In this document: piece by piece, positions 1 to 8,746 of the stretch
Numbering within the stretch: the stretch's first letter is position 1
How the letters are laid out: every line of letters begins with the position of its first letter
Assembly: GCF_004025535.1 (NCBI RefSeq)
Contig: NZ_QJRG01000049.1
Coordinates: 259,517 to 323,516, forward strand
Direction of reading: 5' to 3'
Source of the DNA: Pseudomonas alkylphenolica
GTDB taxonomy: Bacteria > Pseudomonadota > Gammaproteobacteria > Pseudomonadales > Pseudomonadaceae
Length of the DNA: 64,000 nt
Notes under the pieces: model-generated
Seen by the model: the letters and a program-made list of their open reading frames with translations, nothing else
Databases searched by the model: none
Told to the model about the DNA's origin: nothing
Program-made: the position numbers and the translations under genes

Positions 1-1
1 G

Positions 2-478
2 CTCAATGCGCGTCCTCTGGAGCCGCGTTTCTTTGATCGGCAAATGGCCTTCAATTTGCTGGCGCAGGTCGGCGCCAGCGACGCCGACGGCCACGGCACC
101 CTGGAGCGGCGCCTGGTCAGCGAGTTGCGCGAAGTACTCGGCTTGCCGGCCCTGAAGATTTCCGTGAGTTGTATTCAAGTCCCGGTGTTTTTCGGCGATA
201 GCTACAGTGTGTCGGTACAAAGCCGTGAACCGATTGACCTGGCGGCAGTCAATGCAGCGTTGGAGGCGGCGCCGAGCATTGAGCTGGTCGAGGAGGGTGA
301 TTATCCGACCCCTGTTGGTGACGCAGTCGGACAAGACGTGGTCTATGTTGGACGAGTACGTGGCGGAATCGACGACAGCGAACAGCTCAATCTGTGGTTG
401 ACCACCGACAACGTGCGCAAAGGCGCGGCCTTGAACGCCGTGCAGCTGGCGCAATTGTTGATAAAACAAGTTGTGTAA
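2..478 (+). CDS. Aspartate-semialdehyde dehydrogenase-like (Usg-type) protein, 3' part
   Basis: Only the C-terminal 158 residues lie in the window; the open frame runs in from base 2. The segment matches the dimerisation/C-terminal part of the aspartate-semialdehyde dehydrogenase family (visible landmarks: ISVSCIQVPVFFGDSYSV, then the D-N-x-R-K-G-A-A-L-N motif near the end). The position directly upstream of fimV is where Pseudomonas carries a second, Usg-like copy of Asd rather than the main biosynthetic enzyme. Whether it is catalytically active cannot be judged because the nucleotide-binding and active-site Cys regions lie outside the window. Confidence 0.85.
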   Translation, partial: LNARPLEPRFFDRQMAFNLLAQVGASDADGHGTLERRLVSELREVLGLPALKISVSCIQVPVFFGDSYSVSVQSREPIDLAAVNAALEAAPSIELVEEGDYPTPVGDAVGQDVVYVGRVRGGIDDSEQLNLWLTTDNVRKGAALNAVQLAQLLIKQVV

Positions 479-550
479 AAGATACTTGCAGATAATTTTT
501 ACCGGGATTTATCCCGGGTGCCGGGGACGGTTCATTCAAAGGAAGAGGTC

Positions 551-3247
551 ATGCTTCGAATTCGCAAACTGGTCTTAGCAATTGCCGCAGCGTCGGCGCT
601 GTCGTCCGGTATGGCGCATGCCCTCGGCTTGGGTGAACTGACCCTTAAGTCGGCGCAGAACCAACCGCTGGACGCGGAGATTGAACTGCTTGATGTGCGC
701 GACCTTACCGCGGCCGAACTGGCCCCGAGCCTGGCCCCGGCCGAGGAGTTCGCCAAGGCCGGCATCGAGCGCCAGCCTTTCCTCAATGACTTGATCTTTA
801 CGCCAGTCATCAACCCCAACGGCAAGAGTGTGCTGCGGGTGACGTCCAGTCAGCCGCTGCCCGCGCCGATGGTCAAGTTCCTGGTGCAGGTGATGTGGCC
901 GAGCGGGCGCCTGCTGCGTGACTACAGTGTGTTGGTCAACGCTGCAGCGTTGCCGGGCGCCAAGCCTGAGTCGGCGATCAATCCGGCAGTCAGCGCTGCT
1001 TCCAGCTACACCACGGTGCGCCGCGACACTTTGTGGGAAATTGCCTCGAAAGCCCGTCAGGGCGGCTCGGTACAGCAGGCGATGCTGGCCATTCAGGCCT
1101 TGAACCCTGATGCCTTCATCAACGGCAACATCAACTTGCTGAAAACCGGGCAAGTGTTGCGTATGCCCGATCAACAGCAGGTCCTGAGCACTCCTCAGGG
1201 CCAGGCGGTGACCGAAGTTGCCGAGCAGTATGCGGCCTGGCGTGAAGGCCGGCGCCTGGGGCCGCGCGCCCGACAACTGGACGCTACCCGTCGCACTGGC
1301 ACCGAAGCGGCGCCGGCGCGCATTGCCCAACAGGACAACCTGCGCCTGGTGGCACCCGAAGGTAAAGCTGCCGGTGGCAGCAAGGCCGTCAGCGACAAGC
1401 TTGCGGTTGCCCAGGAAAACCTCGATACCACCAAGCGTGACAATGCCGAGCTGAAAAGCCGCATGACCGATCTGCAGAGCCAGCTGGACAAGCTGGAACG
1501 CCTGATCGCCTTGAAGAATGATCAACTGGCCAAGCTCGAAGCCGAGGGCGCTGCTGACCAGGAGGCGCCTGCAGATGCAGCACCGCCTGCCGTCAACGCG
1601 CAGCTTGAACCTGCACCGGCTGACCCAGCACCGGCCGAGCCGGTGGTGACCCCGGCCCCGGCAGCGGTCGATACCGCACCGGTCGACGCGGCCACGCCGG
1701 AAGCGGCCGAGACGGCACCAGCCAGCTCCAGCAAAGTGCTCGACGACATCCTTGGCAATCCGGTGTTGTTGGCGTTGATCGCAGGCTCCGCCTTGCTGGT
1801 GCTGCTCTTGCTGCTCTTGCTGTTGGCACGCAAGCGCAAGGCTGACCAGGAAGCGGAAAAGCACCTGCGCATGGCTCGTGCACTGGCTGAAGAAAGCGAG
1901 CGTGGCCCGGACCTGGACCTGCCACCGAGCAGTTTCGAGGGTCTTGAAGTCCCACCGCCGAGTGTCACCCTGTCGCCTGCAGTTGTCGCCGCGTCGGCGG
2001 CGGCAGCCAGTGCTGCCGAAGCGCCGGTGGCTGAAACCCGGCCGGTTGAGGTGAAGCCGGCCGAGCCGCAGCCCATGGCTGCACCGCTGGTAGCCCCGGC
2101 TGCCAACGCGACGCCGGAGCCGACCGGTGATGCGTTGCTTGACGAGGTCGAACTGAGCATTGCTCGTGGTCGCCTCAACCATGCAGCCGACCTGCTTGAG
2201 CCCGCCGTTGAGACAGCGCCGCAACGAAGTGACCTGCGCCTGAAGCTGATGGAGGTGTATGCGCGTCAAGGTGACCGTGATGCGTTCGTCGGGCACGAGC
2301 GCCAACTGATCGCTACCGGCCAGAACCACGCCGACGTCGAATCCCTCAAGAGCCGTTTCCCGGCCATGGCGGCATTGGCAGTCGCGGGTGGTGTAGGTGC
2401 AGCTGCCCTGGCAGCCGAGCTCGATGCGCAGTACGTTCAGGCCTTGTTGCAGGATGAGCCGCCAGCTGAGCCAGAGGCGCAATCGGAACCGGAGCCTGAA
2501 GTTCAGCCTGCGCCGGAGCCAGATCCGGTTGCCGAGCTGGCACCTGAGTCGGAGCCGGTTGTCGAAGATGACCTGGACAGCGCCTTTGACCTGAGCCTGG
2601 ACGATGACCTGCAAGGGCTGGAACTGGATGCGCCATTAACCGATGAGGCGCCTGCGGTGGTTGAAGAGGAGATCGTTCCGGCACCTGTGGCTGACATCGA
2701 GCCGCCAGTTGAGGTGCAAGCCGAAGAGGCGCCGGTCACCCTTGACGACCTGTCAGACTTCGACCTGGATGTACCGGTCGAGCAGTCGGCCGCACAGCCG
2801 ATCAGCGAACCGATCGATATCGCTGCCGAGCTCGCGGCTTTCGATGAGACGATGCCGGAGTTCGACCCACTGAGCGAGCTGGAGTTACCGGAAGACTTCG
2901 ACTTGTCGTTGTCGCTGGATGACGATTCCGACGCGGCGAAGAGCTTTGCGTCCGAGCTGGATGATGTCAACGCCGAGCTCGACAAGCTGTCCCATAGTCT
3001 GGAGCAGCCGTCCATCGAACCGCACTTTACCGCCGAAGATGCCGCCTTGAGCGACGATCTGGGGGACGACCTGGAGTTCGACTACCTGGGCGGCGCCGAT
3101 GAGGCGGCAACCAAGCTTGACCTGGCACGGGCCTACATCGACATGGGTGACCATGACGGGGCACGCGACATTCTCGACGAAGTGCGTAAAGAGGGTAACG
3201 ATACCCAGAAGCAGGAAGCCGAAGAGATGCTCTCGCGTCTGGTCTGA
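551..3247 (+). CDS. fimV: FimV, LysM-containing polar hub / motility protein
   Basis: An 898-residue inner-membrane protein that in Pseudomonas binds peptidoglycan and organises the cell pole for type IV pili and twitching. The start is the ATG at 551, preceded by GGAAGAGG; a GTG at 518 would add residues before a clear signal peptide (MLRIRKLVLAIAAASALSSG). A conserved periplasmic N-terminal domain is followed by a LysM-type domain (about 150-205), a coiled coil (about 296-332), a Pro/Ala/Glu linker, one membrane helix (about 400-427), a long acidic cytoplasmic region and a C-terminal TPR-like FimV domain (about 855-898). The acidic Asp/Glu/Pro-rich repeats of the cytoplasmic part are typical of the family. 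It is followed by a stem-loop. Confidence 0.95.
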   Translation: MLRIRKLVLAIAAASALSSGMAHALGLGELTLKSAQNQPLDAEIELLDVRDLTAAELAPSLAPAEEFAKAGIERQPFLNDLIFTPVINPNGKSVLRVTSSQPLPAPMVKFLVQVMWPSGRLLRDYSVLVNAAALPGAKPESAINPAVSAASSYTTVRRDTLWEIASKARQGGSVQQAMLAIQALNPDAFINGNINLLKTGQVLRMPDQQQVLSTPQGQAVTEVAEQYAAWREGRRLGPRARQLDATRRTGTEAAPARIAQQDNLRLVAPEGKAAGGSKAVSDKLAVAQENLDTTKRDNAELKSRMTDLQSQLDKLERLIALKNDQLAKLEAEGAADQEAPADAAPPAVNAQLEPAPADPAPAEPVVTPAPAAVDTAPVDAATPEAAETAPASSSKVLDDILGNPVLLALIAGSALLVLLLLLLLLARKRKADQEAEKHLRMARALAEESERGPDLDLPPSSFEGLEVPPPSVTLSPAVVAASAAAASAAEAPVAETRPVEVKPAEPQPMAAPLVAPAANATPEPTGDALLDEVELSIARGRLNHAADLLEPAVETAPQRSDLRLKLMEVYARQGDRDAFVGHERQLIATGQNHADVESLKSRFPAMAALAVAGGVGAAALAAELDAQYVQALLQDEPPAEPEAQSEPEPEVQPAPEPDPVAELAPESEPVVEDDLDSAFDLSLDDDLQGLELDAPLTDEAPAVVEEEIVPAPVADIEPPVEVQAEEAPVTLDDLSDFDLDVPVEQSAAQPISEPIDIAAELAAFDETMPEFDPLSELELPEDFDLSLSLDDDSDAAKSFASELDDVNAELDKLSHSLEQPSIEPHFTAEDAALSDDLGDDLEFDYLGGADEAATKLDLARAYIDMGDHDGARDILDEVRKEGNDTQKQEAEEMLSRLV

Positions 3248-3267
3248 GTCCTGCCCTTGTACGTCCG

Positions 3268-3290
3268 ACGGCAGCCCTGGTGGCTGCCGT
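3268..3290 (+). terminator. Stem-loop after fimV
   Basis: Perfect 9-bp inverted repeat (ACGGCAGCC / GGCTGCCGT) with a 5-nt loop, 20 bp after the fimV stop. No T-run follows, so it may be a weak terminator or an mRNA 3'-end stabiliser. Confidence 0.45.
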
Positions 3291-3296
3291 TGTCGT

Positions 3297-3302
3297 TATA
3301 AT
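3297..3302 (+). promoter_or_regulatory. Candidate -10 box for the truA-trpF run
   Basis: A perfect TATAAT lies 35 bp before the TTG start of truA, just after the fimV stem-loop. No good -35 is present at the usual spacing, so this is a weak call. Confidence 0.3.
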
Positions 3303-3337
3303 TCCCGCCATCTGCTAAATCGACAGGCTGTATCTTC

Positions 3338-4213
3338 TTGGAAACTATTGATAACACGGTTGCCGAATCGGCGGCCGAAGGCTTCTTCCGTATTGCTCTG
3401 GGCGTTGAATACAAGGGTTCGCGCTACCGGGGGTGGCAGCGCCAGGCCGATGGCGTGCCGAGCGTTCAGCAAACCCTGGAAGAGGCTTTGTCCAAAGTCG
3501 CCGATTCGCCTGTGACGCTGTTGTGCGCCGGGCGCACCGACGCGGGGGTGCATGCCTGTGGTCAGGTGGTGCATTTCGACACCCAGGTGGTGCGCAGCAT
3601 GAAGGCCTGGACCATGGGCGCCAATATCAATTTGCCCCACGACATCAGTGTCAGCTGGGCCAAAGAGATGCCTGCGCATTTTCATGCGCGCTTCAAGGCC
3701 ATTGCCCGGCGTTACCGCTATGTGATCTACAACGACCAGATTCGCCCGGCGCATCTGGGGCAGGAAGTCACCTGGAACCACCGGCCGCTGGATGTCGAGC
3801 GCATGGCGCTGGCCGCCGAGTACCTGGTGGGCACCCACGACTTCAGCGCGTTCCGCGCCGGTCAGTGCCAGGCCAAGTCGCCAATCAAGAACCTTCATCA
3901 CCTGCGGGTGACGCGCCACGGCAAGATGATTGTCCTGGACATTCGCGCCAGTGCCTTCCTGCACCACATGGTGCGCAACATCGCCGGCGTGCTGATGACC
4001 ATCGGCGCCGGTGAGCGCCCGGTGGAGTGGGCCCGAGAGGTACTGGAAAGCCGCGAGCGGCGCACGGGCGGGGTAACTGCGCATCCGTTCGGCCTTTACC
4101 TGGTGCAGGTTGAGTACCACGACGAGTTCGCTTTGCCCGAGCGTTACATCGGTCCACACTTTATCACCGGTTACGAGTCGCTGGCGGCTGACGACCCACA
4201 CACCATTTGCTAA
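3338..4213 (+). CDS. truA: tRNA pseudouridine(38-40) synthase TruA
   Basis: Converts uridines 38-40 in the anticodon arm of many tRNAs to pseudouridine; cytosolic homodimer. The catalytic aspartate is D68 in the motif A-G-R-T-D-A-G-V-H-A; the family's N-terminal VEYKGSRYRGWQRQ and the later FLHHMVRNIAG motif are both present. The 291-residue length is slightly above the usual size, with a short N-terminal extension. No ATG or GTG lies upstream in frame before the family core, so TTG at 3338 is the best start. trpF follows at once, as in other pseudomonads. Confidence 0.95.
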   Translation: METIDNTVAESAAEGFFRIALGVEYKGSRYRGWQRQADGVPSVQQTLEEALSKVADSPVTLLCAGRTDAGVHACGQVVHFDTQVVRSMKAWTMGANINLPHDISVSWAKEMPAHFHARFKAIARRYRYVIYNDQIRPAHLGQEVTWNHRPLDVERMALAAEYLVGTHDFSAFRAGQCQAKSPIKNLHHLRVTRHGKMIVLDIRASAFLHHMVRNIAGVLMTIGAGERPVEWAREVLESRERRTGGVTAHPFGLYLVQVEYHDEFALPERYIGPHFITGYESLAADDPHTIC

Positions 4214-4251
4214 CATCCGGAACTCTCAAGATCAGCCGAGGTTCACAGGGT

Positions 4252-4872
4252 ATGAGCGCCGTTCGCAGCAAAATCTGTGGCATTACCCGCATCGAGGATG
4301 CGCTGGCCGCAGCCGAAGCGGGGGCCGACGCCATTGGCCTGGTGTTCTACGCCAAGAGCCCGCGGGCGGTGGATGTGCAGCAAGCGCGGGCGATCATTGC
4401 CGCGTTGCCACCCTTCATCACCACTGTGGGCCTGTTCGTCAATGCCAGTCGCTGCGAGCTGGGCGAAATCCTCGACGCGGTGCCGCTGGACCTGCTGCAA
4501 TTTCACGGCGATGAAACCCCGGCCGATTGCGCGGGTCATAACCGACCATGGATCAAGGCGTTGCGCGTGCGTCCGGGGGATGACCTGGAGGCTGCCTGCA
4601 AGCTGTACAGCGAGGCTAGCGGCATCCTCCTCGATACCTATGTTGCTGGTGTGCCAGGTGGTACGGGGGAGGCCTTCGACTGGTCGCTGGTGCCGGAAAG
4701 GCTCAGCAAACCGGTCATCCTCGCCGGTGGGCTGTCGCCCGCCAACGTTGCCAGCGCCATCGCCCAGGTACGTCCGTATGCCGTCGACGTCAGTGGTGGG
4801 GTCGAGCAGGCCAAGGGCATCAAGGATGCCGCGCTGATCGAAGCCTTTATCAAGGCGGTCAAGCAGGCGTGA
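4252..4872 (+). CDS. trpF: Phosphoribosylanthranilate isomerase TrpF
   Basis: Third step of the tryptophan pathway: isomerises N-(5'-phosphoribosyl)anthranilate to CdRP. A 206-residue single (beta/alpha)8 barrel. The N-terminal KICGIT motif holds the catalytic Cys (C9); the catalytic Asp and phosphate-binding glycines are in VDVSGGVE near the end. Start is the ATG at 4252 since family homology begins there; the upstream in-frame ATG at 4207 would overlap truA. TrpF is encoded apart from the other trp genes here, as usual in Pseudomonas. A weak promoter-like pair (CTGACG, 17 bp, TAACAT) at 4188-4216 overlaps the end of truA. Confidence 0.96.
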   Translation: MSAVRSKICGITRIEDALAAAEAGADAIGLVFYAKSPRAVDVQQARAIIAALPPFITTVGLFVNASRCELGEILDAVPLDLLQFHGDETPADCAGHNRPWIKALRVRPGDDLEAACKLYSEASGILLDTYVAGVPGGTGEAFDWSLVPERLSKPVILAGGLSPANVASAIAQVRPYAVDVSGGVEQAKGIKDAALIEAFIKAVKQA

Positions 4873-5153
4873 TAAGGTCTGCTGTTGCGGATGTGACGGC
4901 TGGCCGCGCGCCATCGTCCATAGCTTTCGCAGCCCGGTGCTGCCGGATCGCACCTATGGGGCGGTCGAAATTACCGGGTGGCGCCATTGGCGTCGCCCTT
5001 ACAGGTTGACGATGGATCGGTGTCAGGGCACCTCGCTGTACGCGAGGCGTCGGAGCCGGACCCTCATCGCGATATACATGAATTGAGCTCAAGGGCATAC
5101 GCGCGAGCCTGGCAGCCAAAGCCTGCGGGTCGCCGTTACTGGAGAAAGAAAGC
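4873..5153 (+). other. 281-bp leader/intergenic region before accD
   Basis: No credible gene on either strand. It contains small hairpins, for example CCTCGC / GCGAGG at 5031-5047, and ends with a good ribosome binding site (GGAGAAAG) before accD. No recognisable promoter pair was found. The length is unusual within this otherwise compact block; it may be a structured 5' leader. Confidence 0.4.
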
Positions 5154-6074
5154 ATGAGCAACTGGTTAGTAGACAAACTGATCCCTTCGATCATGCGTTC
5201 CGAGGTGAAGAAGAGTTCGGTACCTGAAGGGCTGTGGCACAAGTGCCCGTCCTGCGAGGCCGTGCTGTATCGTCCGGAGCTGGAAAAGACCCTGGATGTC
5301 TGCCCCAAGTGCAACCACCACATGCGCATCGGCGCGCGTGCGCGTATCGATATCTTCCTCGATGCCGAAGGCCGCGCCGAGCTGGGCGCCGAACTGGAGC
5401 CGGTTGACCGCCTGAAGTTCCGTGATGGCAAGAAGTACAAGGATCGCCTGAGCGCCGCCCAGAAGCAGACCGGTGAAAAGGATGCACTGATCTCCATGAG
5501 CGGTACCCTGCTGGGTATGCCGGTGGTGGTCAGTGCCTTCGAATTCTCCTTCATGGGCGGTTCGATGGGCGCCATTGTCGGTGAGCGCTTTGTTCGTGCA
5601 GCCAACTACGCCCTGGAAAACCGTTGCCCTATGGTCTGCTTCTCGGCCTCGGGCGGCGCGCGCATGCAGGAAGCGCTGATATCGCTGATGCAGATGGCCA
5701 AGACCTCCGCCGTGCTGGCGCGCCTGCGCGAAGAGGGCATTCCGTTCATCTCGGTACTGACCGACCCGGTCTACGGTGGCGTCTCGGCCAGCCTGGCCAT
5801 GCTCGGCGATGTCATCGTCGGCGAGCCAAAGGCGCTGATCGGCTTCGCCGGTCCTCGTGTGATCGAGCAGACCGTGCGCGAGAAGCTGCCGGAAGGTTTC
5901 CAGCGCAGCGAGTTCCTCCTTGAACACGGTGCCATCGATATGATCATTCCGCGTCAGGAAATGCGCCAGCGCCTGGGTAACCTGCTGGCACAGATGATGG
6001 GCCTGCCGACGCCGAAGTTCGTCGCACCTGTGCTTGAGCCGATCGTCGTTCCGCCGGCGCCTGCTACCGTATGA
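5154..6074 (+). CDS. accD: Acetyl-CoA carboxylase carboxyltransferase beta subunit AccD
   Basis: With AccA it forms the carboxyltransferase that moves CO2 from biotin-BCCP to acetyl-CoA, giving malonyl-CoA for fatty-acid synthesis. The 306-residue protein starts with the typical zinc ribbon: C31-x2-C34 and C50-x2-C53. The crotonase-like carboxyltransferase core follows, with FSASGGARMQE and the DPVYGGVSAS segment. Its last 4 bases overlap the folC start (ATGA), which implies translational coupling. A 281-bp region without genes precedes it. Confidence 0.97.
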   Translation: MSNWLVDKLIPSIMRSEVKKSSVPEGLWHKCPSCEAVLYRPELEKTLDVCPKCNHHMRIGARARIDIFLDAEGRAELGAELEPVDRLKFRDGKKYKDRLSAAQKQTGEKDALISMSGTLLGMPVVVSAFEFSFMGGSMGAIVGERFVRAANYALENRCPMVCFSASGGARMQEALISLMQMAKTSAVLARLREEGIPFISVLTDPVYGGVSASLAMLGDVIVGEPKALIGFAGPRVIEQTVREKLPEGFQRSEFLLEHGAIDMIIPRQEMRQRLGNLLAQMMGLPTPKFVAPVLEPIVVPPAPATV

Positions 6075-7378
6075 TCCAACGTACCCTTGGCGACTGGCTC
6101 GCCTATCTCGAGCAGTTGCACCCCTCGGCCATCGACATGGGCCTGGCGCGTTCGCAACAGGTTGCGGCCAGGCTCGGGCTGGACAAGCCGGCGCCACGGG
6201 TAATCACCGTGACTGGCACCAATGGCAAGGGCTCGACCTGTGCCTTTCTGGCTGCCTTGTTGCGCGCCCAGGGCCTCAAGGTCGGGGTCTACAGCTCGCC
6301 GCACTTGTTGCGCTACAACGAGCGGGTGCAGATCGACGGTCGCGAGGCCAGCGATGAACAGCTGTGTGATGCGTTTGCCGCAGTTGAAGCCGCGCGCGGC
6401 GACATTTCCCTGACCTACTTCGAAGCCGGTACGCTGGCGGCGTTCTGGCTGTTCAGGCAGTCGGCGCTGGATGCCGTGGTGCTTGAAGTGGGATTGGGCG
6501 GGCGCCTGGATACGGTCAATATCGTTGATGCCGATATGGCACTGGTCACCAGCATCGGTGTTGATCATGCCGATTACCTGGGAGATACCCGTGAGTCGGT
6601 GGCCTTCGAGAAGGCCGGCATCTTCCGCCAGGGCAAGCCGGCGTTGTGTGGCGACCTGAACCCGCCGCAACCGCTGCAGGACAAGGCGCGCGAGCTGAGT
6701 TGCCCGTTCTTCCTGCGTGGGCGTGATTTCGACCTGGCCAGTACGGATCAGTGCTGGCAATGGCGCGGCCTGGACAGCGCCGGCCAGCAGGTCGAACTGC
6801 ATGACCTGCCATTGCTCGACCTGCCGATGGAAAACGCCGCGTTGGCGCTGCAAGCCTATCTGTTGCTGGGGCTGCCCTGGGATGCTGGGCAGATTGCGGC
6901 AACGTTGTGTGCTACGCGGATCGTCGGTCGTCTGGACCGTCGGACATTTCACTGGCAGGGCAAGGCGTTGACTATCCTCATGGATGTCGGGCACAACCCG
7001 CACGCTGCCGAGTACCTGGCCCGACGCCTTGCCGAGCGGCCGGTGCAGGGCAAGCGCCTGGCGGTGTTCGGTTTGTTGGCCGACAAGGACCTCGAGGGGG
7101 TAGTGCAGCCGCTGTTGGGTGAACTCCAGCAGTGGGCGGTTGCGCCGCTGGACACGGCGCGCAGCCGGGCGGCGGATGAGCTTGAGGCGACCCTGGCCGG
7201 GCTCGGTGCCGAGGTCGTGCGTTATTCCAGCGTGGCGGATGCACTTGACGGTCAGTGCGCGCTGGCAACGGCCGATGACGAAATCGTGCTGTTCGGATCG
7301 TTTTTCTGTGTCGGCGAAGCCCTGCAGTGGCTGGGCCGGCACGCCATGGAGGAAGGGGCAGATGGCATTGCTGGATAA
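6071..7378 (+). CDS. folC: Bifunctional folylpolyglutamate / dihydrofolate synthase FolC
   Basis: ATP-dependent Mur-ligase-family enzyme that adds L-glutamate to dihydropteroate (making dihydrofolate) and extends the polyglutamate tail of folates. 435 residues; the P-loop GTNGKGS is at 49-55, the YSSPHLLRYNERV region binds folate, and the C-terminal ligase domain contains DVGHNPHA. It starts inside the accD stop codon and its end overlaps the next gene by 17 bp. The accD-folC-dedD order is conserved in gammaproteobacteria. Confidence 0.96.
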   Translation: MIQRTLGDWLAYLEQLHPSAIDMGLARSQQVAARLGLDKPAPRVITVTGTNGKGSTCAFLAALLRAQGLKVGVYSSPHLLRYNERVQIDGREASDEQLCDAFAAVEAARGDISLTYFEAGTLAAFWLFRQSALDAVVLEVGLGGRLDTVNIVDADMALVTSIGVDHADYLGDTRESVAFEKAGIFRQGKPALCGDLNPPQPLQDKARELSCPFFLRGRDFDLASTDQCWQWRGLDSAGQQVELHDLPLLDLPMENAALALQAYLLLGLPWDAGQIAATLCATRIVGRLDRRTFHWQGKALTILMDVGHNPHAAEYLARRLAERPVQGKRLAVFGLLADKDLEGVVQPLLGELQQWAVAPLDTARSRAADELEATLAGLGAEVVRYSSVADALDGQCALATADDEIVLFGSFFCVGEALQWLGRHAMEEGADGIAG

Positions 7379-8051
7379 AGTGGTCAAGCAGCGGATGGTC
7401 GGTGCGCTGGTGCTGGTCGCACTGGCGGTGATCTTCCTGCCGATGCTGTTCTCCCGTGAAGACGAGATGCGCCAGGTGCGTGTCGACGCGCCGGAAGCGC
7501 CGGCAGCGCCGACCATGGCCCCGGTGCAGGTCGAGCCGGTGGCGGTGCCCGAGCCGCAGGTGCTGCCTGAAGAAGCCCCGGTGGTGGTTGACGAATCCAC
7601 GGCGCCCGCTCAGGCTCCAAGCGCGCCGATCACGGCGGTGGTTCCCACGGCCGTTCCGGTGACGCCTCCGACGCCTGCCCCTGTTCCTGCGCCAACGGTC
7701 GCCAGCAAGCCGGTGACGCCAGCGCCTGCTGCGGTCAAACCTGAAGCCAAGCCGGCCGCTACGGTTGCCACTGCCGCCAAGCCGGCAGCGGGCAAGATCG
7801 ACGCCAATGGCCTGCCGGTCAGCTGGTCGGTACAGTTGGCCAGCCTGTCCAGCCGGGCGGGCGCCGACAACCTGCAGAAAACCCTGCGCAGTCAGGGTTA
7901 CAACGCCTATATCCGTTCGGCCGGTGGCATGAACCGGGTGTATGTCGGGCCGCTGATCGAGCGCGCCGAGGCCGAGCGTCTGCGTGATGTGATCAGCCGC
8001 CAGCAGAAGCTGAACGGCATCATTGTGCGCTTCCAGCCCGAGCGCAGTTGA
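7362..8051 (+). CDS. SPOR-domain protein (DedD-like)
   Basis: A 229-residue bitopic inner-membrane protein. A short cytoplasmic N-terminus leads to one membrane helix (about 12-30), a long Pro/Ala/Val-rich periplasmic linker (about 40-150) and a C-terminal SPOR domain (about 151-229), which in this family binds denuded septal glycan strands. Position after folC and before cvpA is that of DedD, a cell-division accessory protein. The start at 7362 lies within the folC end, 17 bp of overlap, with a GGAAGGGG ribosome binding site upstream; the open frame further upstream is only a shadow of folC. Confidence 0.85.
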   Translation: MALLDKVVKQRMVGALVLVALAVIFLPMLFSREDEMRQVRVDAPEAPAAPTMAPVQVEPVAVPEPQVLPEEAPVVVDESTAPAQAPSAPITAVVPTAVPVTPPTPAPVPAPTVASKPVTPAPAAVKPEAKPAATVATAAKPAAGKIDANGLPVSWSVQLASLSSRAGADNLQKTLRSQGYNAYIRSAGGMNRVYVGPLIERAEAERLRDVISRQQKLNGIIVRFQPERS

Positions 8052-8060
8052 AGAGGCGCT

Positions 8061-8078
8061 GCCCGGCTGGCGCCGGGC
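8061..8078. terminator. Stem-loop between dedD-like gene and cvpA
   Basis: Perfect 7-bp stem GCCCGGC / GCCGGGC with a TGGC loop, 9 bp after the dedD-like stop. It lacks a T-run, so it is more likely an attenuating or stabilising hairpin than a strong terminator. Confidence 0.4.
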
Positions 8079-8091
8079 GGTAAATCACTGC

Positions 8092-8120
8092 TTACCGACA
8101 GCCCGCTGCTCTGGTAAAAT
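8092..8120 (+). promoter_or_regulatory. Candidate sigma-70 promoter for cvpA-purF
   Basis: TTACCG, 17-bp spacer, TAAAAT; the -10 lies 30 bp before the cvpA GTG start. Located just after the stem-loop that ends the previous transcript. Confidence 0.45.
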
Positions 8121-8150
8121 GCGCCGCCTTATCCGTTTGCAGGCAACACT

Positions 8151-8705
8151 GTGGCATTTACCTGGGTCGACTGGGCGATTTTCGCGATCATCGCCATTTC
8201 TTCGCTGATCAGTCTCAAGCGCGGCTTCGTCAAAGAGGCCTTGTCGCTGCTTACCTGGATCATTGCCGGTGCGGTAGCCTGGATGTTCGGTGGCTCGTTG
8301 TCGCAGTACCTGGAATCCTATATCCAGACGCCTTCGGCCCGGGTCATCGCCGGATGCGCCATTCTTTTCGTCGCCACCCTGCTGGTGGGGGCCATGATCA
8401 ACTTTCTCATCGGCGAGCTGATTCGCGTCACCGGGCTTTCCGGGACCGATCGCTTCCTGGGCATGGCATTCGGTGCCGCCCGTGGAGCCTTGCTGGTGGT
8501 GGTGGCTGTCGGGCTGTTGAGCCTGGGGCCGGTACAACAGGATCAGTGGTGGCAGGACTCGCGCCTGATACCACAATTTCTATTGGTGGCTGACTGGTCG
8601 AAAAACCTCATTCTGGGGTTCACCAGTCAGTGGCTAGCCAGCGGGATCAGCGCACCGGCTGATCTCCCGTTCAAGGATCAGCTTCTGGGGCCCAAGACGC
8701 CTTGA
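8151..8705 (+). CDS. cvpA: CvpA family membrane protein
   Basis: A 184-residue polytopic inner-membrane protein with four predicted membrane segments in the first 130 residues. CvpA is named for its requirement in colicin V production in E. coli and is linked with envelope homeostasis; its molecular activity is not settled. GTG at 8151 is chosen because the family motif FTWVDWAIFAIIAISSLISL begins straight after it. It lies 41 bp before purF, the order found in most gammaproteobacteria, so the two are probably co-transcribed. Confidence 0.9.
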   Translation: MAFTWVDWAIFAIIAISSLISLKRGFVKEALSLLTWIIAGAVAWMFGGSLSQYLESYIQTPSARVIAGCAILFVATLLVGAMINFLIGELIRVTGLSGTDRFLGMAFGAARGALLVVVAVGLLSLGPVQQDQWWQDSRLIPQFLLVADWSKNLILGFTSQWLASGISAPADLPFKDQLLGPKTP

Positions 8706-8746
8706 GAGCTGCTCAGTCCAGTTTCATTAAGTAGGGGTTGCGTCGC

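Noticed and set aside
575..2614. 679-aa open frame on the minus strand opposite fimV
   Set aside because: Shadow of high-GC codon bias; low-complexity Arg/Leu-rich product with no family, fully opposite a well-recognised gene.
7119..7361. N-terminal extension of the SPOR-domain gene (frame open from 7119)
   Set aside because: It lies inside folC in another frame; the ATG at 7362 has a ribosome binding site and starts the membrane-anchor region.
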